DNA of 64,000 bases from Sphingobium xenophagum NBRC 107872 (GCF_000367345.1 NZ_BARE01000013.1:1-64000), one strand, 5' to 3'; shown: positions 27,175-37,638, numbered from the stretch's first letter. Notes: generated from the sequence alone by a model not told the origin. Numbers and translations: made by a program.

Positions 27175-27687
27175 ATGGCCACCGGCCTCTCCGCACTATT
27201 CATGGCAAACCGCGCCGCCTTGCTGCGCTTCCTGCGGGCGCGCGGCGCCGGGGAGAATGCGGAGGACTTGATTCAGGACATGTGGATGAAGCTGGAGTCG
27301 AAGGATATCGGCCCGGTCGCCGATCCGCTCCCCTATCTTTATCGCATGGCCAATAATCTGATGCTGGACAGATACCGATCCGCCACGCGGCGCGAACGGC
27401 GCGAACAGGATTGGGCGGAAGGGGCAGGCGGCGTGATGGCCGATCCGGTCGACGACATGCCGGTCGACGAACGACTGATCCTCAACCAGACGCTGGATGA
27501 AGCGCGCGAGGCGCTGCGCGCGCTCGGTCCGCGGGTCGAGTTGGTGTTCCGTCGCTTCCGTATCGAGGGGGTGGGGCAACGCGCCATCGCAGAGGAACTG
27601 GGGGTCAGCCTGACCACGGTGGAGAAGGATCTGCAAAAGGCCTATCGTGCCATGATCGCGCTCAAGCAGAAAATGGATACGGCATGA
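27175..27687 (+). CDS. RNA polymerase ECF sigma factor, FecI-like
   Basis: Alternative sigma factor of 170 residues. Region 2 includes ENAEDLIQDMWMKLES and YRMANNLMLDRYR. Region 4 includes the helix-turn-helix GQRAIAEELGVSLTTVEKDLQ. It heads a run of four same-strand genes: anti-sigma FecR, a TonB-dependent receptor with a signalling domain, and an autotransporter. By analogy with FecIR it is released or activated when the receptor binds its ligand and then transcribes its own operon. No recognisable iron box is seen upstream. The start has only a weak CAGGC upstream. Confidence 0.93.
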   Translation: MATGLSALFMANRAALLRFLRARGAGENAEDLIQDMWMKLESKDIGPVADPLPYLYRMANNLMLDRYRSATRRERREQDWAEGAGGVMADPVDDMPVDERLILNQTLDEAREALRALGPRVELVFRRFRIEGVGQRAIAEELGVSLTTVEKDLQKAYRAMIALKQKMDTA

Positions 27688-27724
27688 GCGGGTCGGCGGC
27701 GTCAGTCTCTGCAAGGGGCAAGAA

Positions 27725-28684
27725 ATGAACAGGGCTGGAGCCATGATGCAAGAGGAAGCGCTGGGATGGGTCATCCGCACGCGCGATCCCGACTTTGTCG
27801 ATTGGGAGGCGTTCACGCTGTGGCTGGAGGGCGACCCGGCGCGCGCCGCCGCCTATGACGCATTGATGGCGGCCGACGCCGACCTGGACGCAATCATCCC
27901 GTCCAGTCCCGCACCCCTGCCCGCTGCCTTGCCCATTGCCGCCAATGATCCGGGCGAACCCCGGCACCGGACATGGCGCTGGGTTGGCGGTGGCGCGATT
28001 GCAGCAGCGCTGGTCGCGACCATTTCGCTGAGCATGATGAACCGTGCCGATATCTACACCATCACCACCCGGCCCGGCGAAACGCAGACCATCGCGCTGG
28101 ACGATGGCACGCGGATCGACGTCAATGGCGGCACGACGCTGCGGCTCGACCATAACAATACCCGCTTTGCCGCGCTCGACAGCGGCGAAGCGGCCTTCAC
28201 CGTACGCCATGATGCAACCGATCCCTTCCGCGTGACCGTGGGCGATGCCGTGTTCGAGGATGCGGGCACCGTGTTCAACATCGTCCACACCGGCGGCGCG
28301 ACCCGGATCGGCGTTTCCGAAGGCAAGGTGATCTACAATCCGCAGGCCGAAGCGATCAGCCTGCCCGCCGGACGCGCGCTGGCCGATGATGGCGATGGAT
28401 TGCGGGTGATGGACGTTGCGCCTGCCGCCGTCGCCAGCTGGCGGCAGGGACGCCTGGTCTACGCCAATGCCGCCGTGGCCGAGATCAGCCAGGACATCGC
28501 CCGCTCGCTCGGCATCGCGCTGACCACCACGCCCGGCGCGCGGGCGATGCGCTTCACTGGCACGATCCGGCTGGACAAGGACCCTGCGCGCTTCTTCGCC
28601 GGGGCCGCGCCGCTCATGGGGCTGAGCGCGATACGCACGGGCGACGGCTGGATGCTGAAGGAAGGGAATGGGCCGCAAAGCTGA
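27725..28684 (+). CDS. FecR-type transmembrane anti-sigma regulator
   Basis: Inner-membrane regulator that holds or activates the partner sigma factor. The 319 residues comprise an N-terminal cytoplasmic domain (WVIRTRDPDFVDWEAFTLWL, DUF4880-like, about 10-50), one transmembrane helix (about 85-105), the FecR domain (TRPGETQTIALDDGTRIDVNG) and a C-terminal STN-like domain (about 255-315). AGGGGCAAGAA precedes the ATG. It overlaps the receptor gene by 17 bases, indicating a tight operon. Confidence 0.94.
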   Translation: MNRAGAMMQEEALGWVIRTRDPDFVDWEAFTLWLEGDPARAAAYDALMAADADLDAIIPSSPAPLPAALPIAANDPGEPRHRTWRWVGGGAIAAALVATISLSMMNRADIYTITTRPGETQTIALDDGTRIDVNGGTTLRLDHNNTRFAALDSGEAAFTVRHDATDPFRVTVGDAVFEDAGTVFNIVHTGGATRIGVSEGKVIYNPQAEAISLPAGRALADDGDGLRVMDVAPAAVASWRQGRLVYANAAVAEISQDIARSLGIALTTTPGARAMRFTGTIRLDKDPARFFAGAAPLMGLSAIRTGDGWMLKEGNGPQS

Positions 28685-31091
28685 GCTCCTGATCGTCACC
28701 GCCCTAGCGATCGCAACGCCCGCGCACGCGGCGGACAGACAGACTATCAGCATCGCCCCCTCACGGCTGGGCGAGGCCGTGGTGGCGCTTGGCCGCCAAA
28801 CCGGCGTCAGCGTCGGCATGTCGGACCAGTCGCTCGCCGGCATAGCCACCCCCGCCGTCAAGGGCCGCCTGTCGGTCGACGCGGCGCTCAAACGCCTGCT
28901 GCGGGGCAGCGGCGCCAGGGCCATGATGATCGACGCCTCGACCTGGCGCATCGTACGCGCGCGCCCTGTGGCAACCGCCCACGCCCCCGCCCGCGCACCG
29001 GCAGCCCCCCTGCCCGATCAACCCGTTGCGGAAATCATCGTCACCGCGTCCAAGCGCTACACGCCCCTGCCCCGCTATGCCGGCATGGTCGAAGCGATCG
29101 ACGCCAATCTCTTTTCCAGCGGCGAAGCGTCGGGCGGCACGGCCACGCTGCTGGCGCGGGTCGCCAGCCTCAGCTCCACCCATGCGGGCAATGGCCGCAA
29201 CAAGTTGTTCATCCGCGCCATCGCCGATTCCGGCGTCGCGGGACCAACCCAGGCGACCACTGGCCAATATCTGGGCGACATGCGCCTCAATTATGCCGCG
29301 CCTGACCCGGACCTCAAACTCTATGATGTCGGCCGGGTCGAGATATTGGAAGGACCGCAGGGGACGTTGTACGGCGCGGGATCGCTTGGCGGCATCATCC
29401 GCATCATGCCCAACGCCCCCAATCTGGGGGAATTTGGCGGGCAGGTATCGGCGGGCCTTTCCACCACACAGCATGGCGCGCCGGGCGGCGATCTGTCGGC
29501 GACGATCAACCTGCCGATCATGCCGGAAAAAATTGCGCTGCGCTTCGTTGGCTATGGCGTGCAGGAGGGCGGCTATATTGACGATGTCAGCCGTGACCTG
29601 AACGATGTCAATCGCACCCGCACCTATGGTGGCCGGGCGGCTTTGCGCTTTGCCCCGGACGAAAACTGGACCGTCGACCTGAACGGCGTGTATCAGCATA
29701 TTCATGGTCGCGACGCGCAATATGCGACCCAGTCGCTCGACCGGCTCCAGCGCGCCTCCAGCGTCGCACAGCCTTATTCTTCCGACTATCTGCTTGGCAA
29801 TATCAGGGTCGAGCGCCAGTGGGACAGCCTGCGCTTCGTCTCCTCCACCGGCTTCGTCCATCATGAACTCGCCGAAAGCTACGACGCCACGCAACAGGAT
29901 GGACCCAGCGCGCTGTTCCGCCAGCGCAATGACATCGACATCTTCTCGACCGAAAATCGGCTGGTGCGCGATCTCGACAACGGCCTGGGCTGGATATTGG
30001 GCGCGTCCTATCTGCAAAGCCAGTCGAAGCTCCGGCGCTCGCTGACCTCCTATGGCACCGCCATGTTCCAGCCGCAGGTGATCCCCGGCGTGCCCATGAT
30101 CGGCCGCGGCTTGCCCGCCACCGCCACCGGGGTCCGCAACAAGGTCAAGGAAGCGACCCTGTTCGGCGAAGCCTCTTTCGAGCCGGTCAGGGGCCTGATC
30201 GCGACCGTTGGCGGACGGCTGACCAACAGCCGCTTGTCGGGCGAGGCGCTCGATCCCATTGCCGCCCTGTCCTTTGCCGATATCGCCCGCGCCGAAGCGC
30301 AGGCGGACCGCAGCGAAACCATCTTCCTGCCCTCCTTCGCGCTGCTGACGGACGCGATCCCCGACGTCACCCTCTACGCCCGCTATCAGCAAGGCTTCCG
30401 GCCCGGCGGTCTGGCGGTGGATGACCAGCGCGTCCGCCGGTTCCAGAATGACCGCATATCGACGGCCGAGATCGGTTTTCGCAAAGGCGTGGCGGGGCGC
30501 GACGCCATCGCGATCAGCGCCAACCTCGCCTATACCGACTGGCGCAACATCCAGGCCGACGTGACCGACCGGATCGGCCTGCCGACCACCGCGAATATCG
30601 GCGATGGGCGTATATATACCGCCGAAGGACGCATCGTCGTGCGCGCGATGCAGCGCCTGACGCTGGACGCCAGCATCATCTATAATGACAGCCGCCTGAC
30701 CCAGCCGGCGCAATTCCTGCGGGCGCTGTCCTTCGAAGGGCGCTCGCTGGACTTGCCCAACGTCGCCAATCTGGGCGGACGGCTGGCGTTCGACTATCGC
30801 ACCGTGATGGGCAATGGGATGCGTCTGCATCTGTCAGGATCGGCCCGTTATGTCGGCAAGTCGCAACTCGGCGTCGGCCCGATATTGGGGCGGACGCAGG
30901 GCAATTATGTCGACACCAGCCTGTCGGCCAGCGTGACGCGCGGCCCGGTGCAAATATCCCTTTCGCTGGCCAACCTGCTGGACAGCGACGGCAACCGTTT
31001 CTCGCTCGGCACGCCGTTCGACCTCCATACCGACTATTACACCCCGCTACGCCCCCGCACCCTGCGGATCGGCATGGATTTCGCTTTCTGA
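28668..31091 (+). CDS. TonB-dependent receptor with N-terminal STN signalling domain
   Basis: Outer-membrane gated transporter and signal transducer of 807 residues. It has a signal peptide (about 1-21), an STN domain (about 27-96) that contacts FecR, a TonB box EIIVTASKR (122-130), a plug domain (about 133-250, with VGRVEILEGPQGTLYGAGS) and a C-terminal barrel ending in Phe (RIGMDFAF). AAGGAAGGG precedes the ATG. The STN domain marks it as a signalling receptor for the upstream sigma/FecR pair. Its ligand is unknown: no siderophore, haem or sugar genes lie adjacent. Confidence 0.95.
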   Translation: MGRKAELLIVTALAIATPAHAADRQTISIAPSRLGEAVVALGRQTGVSVGMSDQSLAGIATPAVKGRLSVDAALKRLLRGSGARAMMIDASTWRIVRARPVATAHAPARAPAAPLPDQPVAEIIVTASKRYTPLPRYAGMVEAIDANLFSSGEASGGTATLLARVASLSSTHAGNGRNKLFIRAIADSGVAGPTQATTGQYLGDMRLNYAAPDPDLKLYDVGRVEILEGPQGTLYGAGSLGGIIRIMPNAPNLGEFGGQVSAGLSTTQHGAPGGDLSATINLPIMPEKIALRFVGYGVQEGGYIDDVSRDLNDVNRTRTYGGRAALRFAPDENWTVDLNGVYQHIHGRDAQYATQSLDRLQRASSVAQPYSSDYLLGNIRVERQWDSLRFVSSTGFVHHELAESYDATQQDGPSALFRQRNDIDIFSTENRLVRDLDNGLGWILGASYLQSQSKLRRSLTSYGTAMFQPQVIPGVPMIGRGLPATATGVRNKVKEATLFGEASFEPVRGLIATVGGRLTNSRLSGEALDPIAALSFADIARAEAQADRSETIFLPSFALLTDAIPDVTLYARYQQGFRPGGLAVDDQRVRRFQNDRISTAEIGFRKGVAGRDAIAISANLAYTDWRNIQADVTDRIGLPTTANIGDGRIYTAEGRIVVRAMQRLTLDASIIYNDSRLTQPAQFLRALSFEGRSLDLPNVANLGGRLAFDYRTVMGNGMRLHLSGSARYVGKSQLGVGPILGRTQGNYVDTSLSASVTRGPVQISLSLANLLDSDGNRFSLGTPFDLHTDYYTPLRPRTLRIGMDFAF

Positions 31092-31178
31092 ACATCGGTT
31101 CAGACGGAAATGCCGATCCGGCACCGTCCTTCCTGCACGCGCGCATAAAAATCAGGCGCGGGACGCAGAGGAGACATC

Positions 31179-34100
31179 ATGCGACATCTACTGGCCTGCA
31201 CGGCCATCGCCCCGGCGCTGGTCGCGCTGACGCTGGCCAATGCAACGGCCGCCGCCACGATCGGCACGTCGACCACCACCCCAGTTAAGACATCGACCGT
31301 CGCGAATGGATCGGCGGACGACATCGTCATCAGTTCCGCAGGATCGGTCACCCTGACCAGCGGCACCGGGGTCACGCTCGACAGCAACCATGACGTCAGC
31401 AATGCCGGCACGATCACGATCAATGACGCGAACGATGTTACCGCCATCCTCGCCGCACCCGGCACAACGGGGGACATCACCAACAGCGGCACGATCACCC
31501 TGACCGAAAACTATACCGCGACCGACACCGACAGTGATGGCGACATAGACGGCCCCTTTGCCAAAGGATCGGGCAAGATCGGCATCCGGGTCCAGTCCGG
31601 TGCGCCGCATGTCGGCACTATCGGCCATAGTGGTACAATCACGATCGAGGGTAACCAGTCGGCGGCCCTTCGATTGGACGGTGCGCTGACCGGCAATCTG
31701 TCGACCAGCGGCATCACCAACGTCACCGGCGACAATAGCTACGGACTGGTCGCCAATGCCGTCACCGGCAACGTCACGCTGCGCGGTTCGACGTCGGTGC
31801 AGGGCGCCAACAGCATCGGCGCGGCTCTGCTGGGCGACATCAATGGCGCGCTCAAAATCCAGGGCAACATCGCCAGCACTGGCTATCGCTCCACCACCCG
31901 TCCGACCGACGTGACCAAGCTGGATGCTGACGATCTGTTGCAGGGCGGCTCCGCCGTCGTCATCGCGGGTAATGTGAGCGGCGGCGTGATCTTTGACGTA
32001 CCGCCGACGCCCAGCAGCACGGATACCGACGTTGACGATGACGGCCTGCCCGACGCCAGCGAAGGCAGCGCCTCGATCGTCACCTATGGCTCCGCCGCTG
32101 CGGTGCAGGTCGGCGCTTCCAATGCCGACACCGTCATCGGCGCGGTCGCGGCCGACAGTTCGGGCTACGGCCTGATCGTCAAGGGCCAGATCGGCGGCTT
32201 TGGCGTGTATGACGGGGTTGCCGCCAATGGTTTGAGCATCGGCGGACTGGGCGGCAATGTCACCATCGCCAACGGCATCGGGATCGACGGGACGGTGTCC
32301 GCCGTCTCCTACGACAGCAACGCCACTGCATTGCGGCTTGGATCGGGCACGAGTACCGGCACGATCAAGATCGGCGGCACGGTCGGCGCGGCAGGATCGG
32401 CGCTGGCTGGCACATCGGCTCGCGCCATCGTCATCGACGCTGGCGCGTCGGCCAACGCCCTTACCATCGGCGGCACCGTCAGCGCGTCGGCGGCCAATAA
32501 GGAAAAAGGTACGGCGATCGCCATACTCGATTCCTCCGGCACGCTCGCCAGCCTGTCCAACACTGGCCGGATCAGCGCATCGGGCGGCCTGACCAACACC
32601 GCCATAGACCTGACCGCCAACAGCAGCGGCGTCACCCTGACGCAGGCGCTCGCGTCCTCGACAGCCGCTGCGCCGACCATTATCGGCGATATTCGACTGG
32701 GATCTGGCAATGACGCGCTCACCGTGTCGGCAGGCAGCATCACCGGCAATCTGACGCTGGGCGCAGGCAATGACAGCATCGCCCTGTCCGGCGCATCCAG
32801 CCTGACCGGCAATGTCGAGTTCGGTGTCGGCAATGCGAACCTCTCCCTGGCCGACAGCGCCAGATTGGACGGCGCGGTCGATTTCGGCAGCGGCAGCGGC
32901 ACGCTGACCCTGGGCGGCACGTCGGCGCTGACCGGCGCGATCAGCAACAGCGGTAACATGGCGGTCGTACTGAACGGCGGCACGCTCAATGCCACCAACA
33001 GCGGCCCGGTGTCTCTTGCGTCGCTGTCCGCCAGCGGCACATCGACACTGGGCGTCACCATCAACGCGGCGACCAATGCCGCCACCGTCTATAATGTAGC
33101 GGGCGCGGCCAGCTTCGCCAGCGGATCGCAGGTGAAGGTCAACCTGACCCAGGTTGGCGGATCGGCGGGCGACTATGTCATCGTCCGTGCCGGATCGCTC
33201 AGCGGAGCCCCGGCGTTGGCGACCAGCACCCTGCTCCCCTATCTGTTCAAGGGCAATATCAGCGGCGACAGCAATGCCGGGACCGTCACCCTCTCGATTG
33301 CCGCCAAAAGCGTGACCGAACTGGGGCTGACCGGATCGCTCGCCCGTGCCTATCCGGCGATCTTCAATGCGCTCGATAATGATGCCGCCGTAGCCACCGC
33401 CTATCTCGGCATCAGCGATGGCACGACTCTGGCCACCAATCTGCGCCAGATGCTGCCCGATCATGCGGGCGGCACGTTCGAAGCAGTGACGTCGGGATCG
33501 CGCGCGACCGCGCGCATCCTGTCGGACCCCAATGGCGTCTATCGGACCAAGGACGGGCGGCTGGGCTTCTGGCTGCAACAGGTGGGATTTGGCGGCGCCA
33601 AAAGCGTGGGCGACACGGCCTCCTACGACATCAACGGCTGGGGCGCAGGCGGCGGGGTTGAATATCTGACCGATCTGGGCGCGTTCGGCGGCTCCTTCGC
33701 CTATATCCACGCCAGCGACAGCGGCGGCAGTTCCAACAATGCGGTCGATTCCGATCAATATGAACTGGCGGCGCACTGGCGCGGCCAATGGGGTCCGCTG
33801 CTGGCCTTTGCCCGTCTGTCCGCCGCCCATATCGGCTTTGACGGCACCCGCCGTTTCGACAATGGCGATGTCACCCGCACCGCGAACGGCAACTGGAACG
33901 GCAAACTCTATTCCGCTACGGCCGGTGCCTCCTACCAATGGCAGATGGGCCGCATCAGCCTGCGCCCGGCGATCGGCATCGACTATTATCGCCTGAAGGA
34001 GGATGGCTATAGCGAGAGCGGCGGCGGCGACGCCTTCAACCTCACCGTGCTGGGCCGGACCAGCAATGAAACCACGGCAAGCGGCACAGTGACGGCGGGC

Positions 34101-34382
34101 TATGACTTTGGCAGCCTGAAGCGTGAAGATGGCTGGGTCCGACTGGAACTGGAGGGCGGTCGTCGCCAGATCATTGGCGGATCGCTGGGCGACACGGTGG
34201 CCAATTTCAAGGATGGCGATCGTTTCACCCTAGTCGCCGACGATCGCACCAATGGCTGGACAGGCCGCGCGCGCCTCTATGGCGGCACCGACACATTCCG
34301 GGTCGGCGGCGAATTCGGCGCGGAAGAACAGCAAAATCACGTCGCCATCTCATTTCGGGCGACGGTTAACTTCGTGCTGTGA
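31179..34382 (+). CDS. Autotransporter (type Va) with long repetitive passenger
   Basis: Secreted or surface-displayed protein of 1067 residues: signal peptide (about 1-25), a Gly/Ser/Thr/Asn-rich passenger (about 26-785) built of short degenerate repeats (SGTITL-, GNLTLGAGND-like), suggesting a beta-helix, and a C-terminal barrel (about 786-1067) ending FRATVNFVL. Two Asp-rich loops, DTDSDGDIDG near residue 115 and DTDVDDDGLPD near 281, look like calcium-binding sites. No protease or lipase motif is visible. AGGAGA precedes the ATG, 87 bases after the receptor gene, so it probably belongs to the same sigma-controlled operon. A hairpin terminator follows. Confidence 0.92.
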   Translation: MRHLLACTAIAPALVALTLANATAAATIGTSTTTPVKTSTVANGSADDIVISSAGSVTLTSGTGVTLDSNHDVSNAGTITINDANDVTAILAAPGTTGDITNSGTITLTENYTATDTDSDGDIDGPFAKGSGKIGIRVQSGAPHVGTIGHSGTITIEGNQSAALRLDGALTGNLSTSGITNVTGDNSYGLVANAVTGNVTLRGSTSVQGANSIGAALLGDINGALKIQGNIASTGYRSTTRPTDVTKLDADDLLQGGSAVVIAGNVSGGVIFDVPPTPSSTDTDVDDDGLPDASEGSASIVTYGSAAAVQVGASNADTVIGAVAADSSGYGLIVKGQIGGFGVYDGVAANGLSIGGLGGNVTIANGIGIDGTVSAVSYDSNATALRLGSGTSTGTIKIGGTVGAAGSALAGTSARAIVIDAGASANALTIGGTVSASAANKEKGTAIAILDSSGTLASLSNTGRISASGGLTNTAIDLTANSSGVTLTQALASSTAAAPTIIGDIRLGSGNDALTVSAGSITGNLTLGAGNDSIALSGASSLTGNVEFGVGNANLSLADSARLDGAVDFGSGSGTLTLGGTSALTGAISNSGNMAVVLNGGTLNATNSGPVSLASLSASGTSTLGVTINAATNAATVYNVAGAASFASGSQVKVNLTQVGGSAGDYVIVRAGSLSGAPALATSTLLPYLFKGNISGDSNAGTVTLSIAAKSVTELGLTGSLARAYPAIFNALDNDAAVATAYLGISDGTTLATNLRQMLPDHAGGTFEAVTSGSRATARILSDPNGVYRTKDGRLGFWLQQVGFGGAKSVGDTASYDINGWGAGGGVEYLTDLGAFGGSFAYIHASDSGGSSNNAVDSDQYELAAHWRGQWGPLLAFARLSAAHIGFDGTRRFDNGDVTRTANGNWNGKLYSATAGASYQWQMGRISLRPAIGIDYYRLKEDGYSESGGGDAFNLTVLGRTSNETTASGTVTAGYDFGSLKREDGWVRLELEGGRRQIIGGSLGDTVANFKDGDRFTLVADDRTNGWTGRARLYGGTDTFRVGGEFGAEEQQNHVAISFRATVNFVL

Positions 34383-34395
34383 CGTCTTGCCTATG

Positions 34396-34438
34396 AATGG
34401 ACGGGCCACACCCCACAGACTTCCCGGCCCGTCCATTT
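34396..34438 (+). terminator. Hairpin terminator after the autotransporter gene
   Basis: AATGGACGGGCC (34396-34407) pairs perfectly with GGCCCGTCCATT (34426-34437), with a short TTT at its end. It starts 14 bases after the stop codon. Confidence 0.75.
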
Positions 34439-34476
34439 CCGCCCCGGCATGATCCCTCCCCCAGGGGCCGGGCACA

Positions 34477-34518
34477 AAAGAGGGGCGTCGCCATCCCCCC
34501 CGGCGACGCCCCTTAAAT
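34477..34518. terminator. Bidirectional terminator between converging genes
   Basis: AGGGGCGTCGCC (34481-34492) pairs perfectly with GGCGACGCCCCT (34502-34513). The minus-strand reading is followed by CTTTTG and suits the end of gatB; the plus-strand reading is followed by TAAATTT. Confidence 0.8.
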
Positions 34519-34556
34519 TTGCCCCATCCTCGCCAGCCGGAGGATGAATTTTCCGC

Positions 34557-36056
34557 TTACCCGGCCAATGCCTTCTTCACCAGTTCGTTCACGACCTGTG
34601 GGTTGGCCTTGCCCTGCATGGCTTTCATGGTCTGCCCCACGAAGAAGCCGAACAGCGCTTCCTTGCCGCCGCGATATTGTTCGACCTTGTCGGCGTTGTT
34701 CGCCAGCACAGTGGCCACCGCCGCCTCGATCGCGCCAGTGTCGGACGTCTGCTTCAGCCCCTTTTCCTCGACGATCTTGCCAGGCTTGTCGCCGGTTTCC
34801 AGCATGATCTCGAACACCTGCTTGGCGATCGTGCCGCTGATCGTGCCGTCGGCGACCAGTGCCAGCAGTTCCGCGCCATCGGTCGGGCCGACCGGGCTGG
34901 TCTCCAGCGTCTTGCCCAGCCGATTGAGTGCGCCATAAAGTTCCGACAATAGCCAGTTGGCCGATGCTTTCGCGACATCGCTCTCGCTCTTGCCCTGGAT
35001 GCGCGCGGCTTCGGCCACCAGCGTCTCGAACCAGCGCGCCGTGTCGGCGTCGGCGGTCAGGGTCGCGGCATTATAGGCGGACAGGCCCAGCGCCTGCTCA
35101 TAGCGCTTGCGCTTGACGTCGGGCAGTTCGGGCAGCGAGGCGCGGCATTCGTCCAGAAACACATCGTCCAGCACCAGCGGCAACAGGTCGGGATCGGGGA
35201 AATAGCGATAGTCGTGCGCATCTTCCTTCGAGCGCATCGACCGCGTTTCGTTGCGATCGGGATCGTAGAGCCGCGTTTCCTGCACGATCTTGCCGCCGGC
35301 CTCCAGCACATCGACCTGCCGGTTGGCTTCATGTTCGACCACGGCCATGACGAAGCGGACCGAATTGACATTCTTCGTTTCGGTACGGGTGCCGAATTCT
35401 TCGCCGGGCTTGCGAACCGACACGTTCACGTCGGCACGCATCGACCCCTGGTCCATATTGCCGTCGCACGACCCGACATAGCGCAGGATCGTCCGCAGCT
35501 TGGACAGATAAGCCCCGGCTTCGGCGGGCGAGCGCATGTCGGGCTTCGACACGATCTCCATCAGCGCCACGCCCGACCGGTTGAGGTCGACATAGGAACT
35601 GGTGGGATGCTGGTCATGCATCAGCTTGCCCGCATCCTGCTCGACATGGATACGCTCGACGCCGATCACCTTGGTGCTGCTGTCCGGGTTCTTCTCGTCC
35701 AGCACGATCTCGATCTGCCCCTCCCCCACGATCGGGTGATAGAGCTGGCTGATCTGATAGCCCTGCGGCAGATCGGCGTAGAAATAATTTTTCCGGTCAA
35801 AGCGCGACCATTTGTTGATCTGCGCGTCAATCGCCATGCCGGTGCGCACCGCCTGACGGATGCATTGACGATTGGGCACGGGCAACATGCCGGGCATCGC
35901 CGCGTCGACCAGGCTGACCTGCGTGTTCGGCTCTGCCCCGAACGCGGTTGCCGCGCCGGAAAACAGCTTCGCGTTCGACGTCACCTGCGCATGGACTTCC
36001 AGGCCGATCACGACCTCCCACTCGCCGGTTGCGCCCTGGATGCGATAGTCACTCAT
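34557..36056 (-). CDS. gatB: Aspartyl/glutamyl-tRNA amidotransferase subunit B
   Basis: Kinase/transferase subunit of the GatCAB complex that converts misacylated Glu-tRNA-Gln (and Asp-tRNA-Asn) to the amide form. The 499 residues begin [20 protein letters not shown]. They contain the GatB signature [17 protein letters not shown], the [15 protein letters not shown] segment, and a C-terminal helical tRNA-binding tail (GatB/YqeY domain, about 345-499). Separated from gatA by a 97-base gap mostly occupied by a palindromic repeat. Confidence 0.98.
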   Translation of the reverse strand: MSDYRIQGATGEWEVVIGLEVHAQVTSNAKLFSGAATAFGAEPNTQVSLVDAAMPGMLPVPNRQCIRQAVRTGMAIDAQINKWSRFDRKNYFYADLPQGYQISQLYHPIVGEGQIEIVLDEKNPDSSTKVIGVERIHVEQDAGKLMHDQHPTSSYVDLNRSGVALMEIVSKPDMRSPAEAGAYLSKLRTILRYVGSCDGNMDQGSMRADVNVSVRKPGEEFGTRTETKNVNSVRFVMAVVEHEANRQVDVLEAGGKIVQETRLYDPDRNETRSMRSKEDAHDYRYFPDPDLLPLVLDDVFLDECRASLPELPDVKRKRYEQALGLSAYNAATLTADADTARWFETLVAEAARIQGKSESDVAKASANWLLSELYGALNRLGKTLETSPVGPTDGAELLALVADGTISGTIAKQVFEIMLETGDKPGKIVEEKGLKQTSDTGAIEAAVATVLANNADKVEQYRGGKEALFGFFVGQTMKAMQGKANPQVVNELVKKALAG

Positions 36057-36066
36057 AGTCTTGGTT

Positions 36067-36144
36067 CCGTTCGGGCTGAGCCTGTCGAAGCCCAGTCCTT
36101 TCTTGAAGAAAATAGCAGCCCTTCGACAAGCTCAGGGCGAACGG
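36067..36144. repeat. Palindromic repeat inside the gatCAB operon
   Basis: Ends CCGTTCG (36067-36073) and CGAACGG (36138-36144), with arms GGGCTGAGCCTGTCGAAGCCC and CCCTTCGACAAGCTCAGGGC. It belongs to the CCTGTCGAAG subtype. It lies between gatA and gatB, where the mRNA would form a strong hairpin. Confidence 0.85.
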
Positions 36145-36153
36145 GAATATAGG

Positions 36154-37638
36154 TTACCACCACTTGTCCGGCCGCGCCGTGAAGCCCGAACGCTCCTCGA
36201 TCGCCAGCGAAGCGTTCAGCACAGTCTGCTCGTCCAGCGCCTTGCCGATCACCTGCAATCCGATCGGCAGCCCTGCCGCGTCCAGCCCGCCCGGCACCGC
36301 CATCGCCGGCAGGCCTGCCAGCGAGGCCGGCACGGTGAAGACGTCATTCAGATACATGGCCAGTGGATCGGCCTGCTTCTCGCCCAGCGCGAAGGAGGAA
36401 CTGGGCGCGGTCGGCGTCAGCAGCAGGTCGCATTTTTCAAACGCCAGTTCGAAGTCGCGTGCGATCAGTGCCCGGACCTTCTGCGCCTGGGTGTAATAGG
36501 CGTCGTAGAAGCCGGCAGACAGCACATAGGTGCCGATCATGATGCGGCGCTTGACCTCCGGCCCGAAGCCGGCGGCGCGGGTCGCGGCATACATGTCCTG
36601 CAAGCCTGCGCCATCGGGCAAGTCGCGCTGGCCATAGCGCACGCCGTCATATCGGGCGAGGTTGGACGACGCTTCGGCAGGTGCGATGATATAATAGGTC
36701 GGCAGCGCATATTGGGTATGCGGCAGCGACACCTCCACCACATTCGCGCCTGCGTCCTTCAGCCATTCGATGCCGCGATCCCACATGGCGGAGATTTCGG
36801 CGTTCAGGCCATCGGGACGATACTCCTTCGGGATGCCGACCGTCTTGCCCTTGAGGTCGCTCGACAGATTGGCTTCCCACTGCGGCACCGGCAGGTCGAG
36901 GCTGGTCGAATCCTTGGGGTCGAAGCCCGACATGACTTCCAGCAGGATCGCATTGTCACGAACCGTCCGCGCCATCGGGCCCGCCTGATCGAGCGAGGAC
37001 GCAAAGGCCACGATGCCCCAGCGCGAGCAGCGGCCATAGGTCGGCTTGATCCCCGAAATGCCAGTGAAGGCGGCAGGCTGGCGGATCGAGCCGCCAGTAT
37101 CCGTGCCGGTCGCCGCCGGGCACAGCCGCGCGGAAATGGCCGAGGAAGAACCGCCCGAAGAGCCGCCGGGCGCGAGTGCGGCATTGTCGCCACCGCCACG
37201 CTTCCATGGGGAGATGACATTGCCGAAATAGCTGGTCTCGTTGGACGATCCCATGGCGAACTGATCCAGGTTCAGCTTGCCCAGCATCCCCGCGCCCGCC
37301 GCCCACAGCTTGCCCGACACGGTGGATTCATAGGTCGGCACGAACCCTTCCAGCATGTGCGACGCCGCGGTGGTCTGCACGCCTTTGGTGCAGAACAAAT
37401 CCTTCATGCCGATCGGCACACCGGCCAGCGCGCCCGGCGTTTCGCCAGCAGCCTTCGCCCTGTCGGCCGCGTCGGCGGCTTCCAGCGCCTTGTCCGGCGT
37501 CTCGACGATGAAGGCGTTGAGCGCCTTGGCCGCCGCGACATTGGCGTTGAACCCTTCGGCCACTTCGCGCGCGGAAAAATCGCCAGCGCGAAACCCGTCG
37601 CGGATTTCGGCTACGGTCAGGTCAGTCAGATTGGTCAC
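36154..37638 (-). CDS. gatA: Asp-tRNA(Asn)/Glu-tRNA(Gln) amidotransferase subunit A
   Basis: Amidase-signature subunit that releases ammonia from glutamine. The 494 residues carry the catalytic lysine in [10 protein letters not shown] (about residue 77) and the Ser-cisSer pair in the glycine/serine-rich [13 protein letters not shown], with [15 protein letters not shown] following. The GTG start at 37636-37638 overlaps the gatC stop (GTGA), implying coupled translation. Order gatC-gatA-gatB on the minus strand. Confidence 0.98.
   Translation of the reverse strand: MTNLTDLTVAEIRDGFRAGDFSAREVAEGFNANVAAAKALNAFIVETPDKALEAADAADRAKAAGETPGALAGVPIGMKDLFCTKGVQTTAASHMLEGFVPTYESTVSGKLWAAGAGMLGKLNLDQFAMGSSNETSYFGNVISPWKRGGGDNAALAPGGSSGGSSSAISARLCPAATGTDTGGSIRQPAAFTGISGIKPTYGRCSRWGIVAFASSLDQAGPMARTVRDNAILLEVMSGFDPKDSTSLDLPVPQWEANLSSDLKGKTVGIPKEYRPDGLNAEISAMWDRGIEWLKDAGANVVEVSLPHTQYALPTYYIIAPAEASSNLARYDGVRYGQRDLPDGAGLQDMYAATRAAGFGPEVKRRIMIGTYVLSAGFYDAYYTQAQKVRALIARDFELAFEKCDLLLTPTAPSSSFALGEKQADPLAMYLNDVFTVPASLAGLPAMAVPGGLDAAGLPIGLQVIGKALDEQTVLNASLAIEERSGFTARPDKWW

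Noticed and set aside
27160..27260. Possible phage or defence island around the sigma factor locus
   Set aside because: No integrase, toxin, nuclease or restriction gene nearby; the genes are standard surface-signalling types with the same base composition as their surroundings.
28761..30830. 689-codon minus-strand frame opposite the TonB-dependent receptor
   Set aside because: Antisense shadow in high-GC DNA; the receptor frame carries all expected domains.
31188..33938. 916-codon open frame on the minus strand opposite the autotransporter
   Set aside because: It mirrors the repetitive GC-rich passenger sequence; composition is Arg/Ala/Asp-rich with no family motif, and the plus-strand frame has a signal peptide and a barrel.
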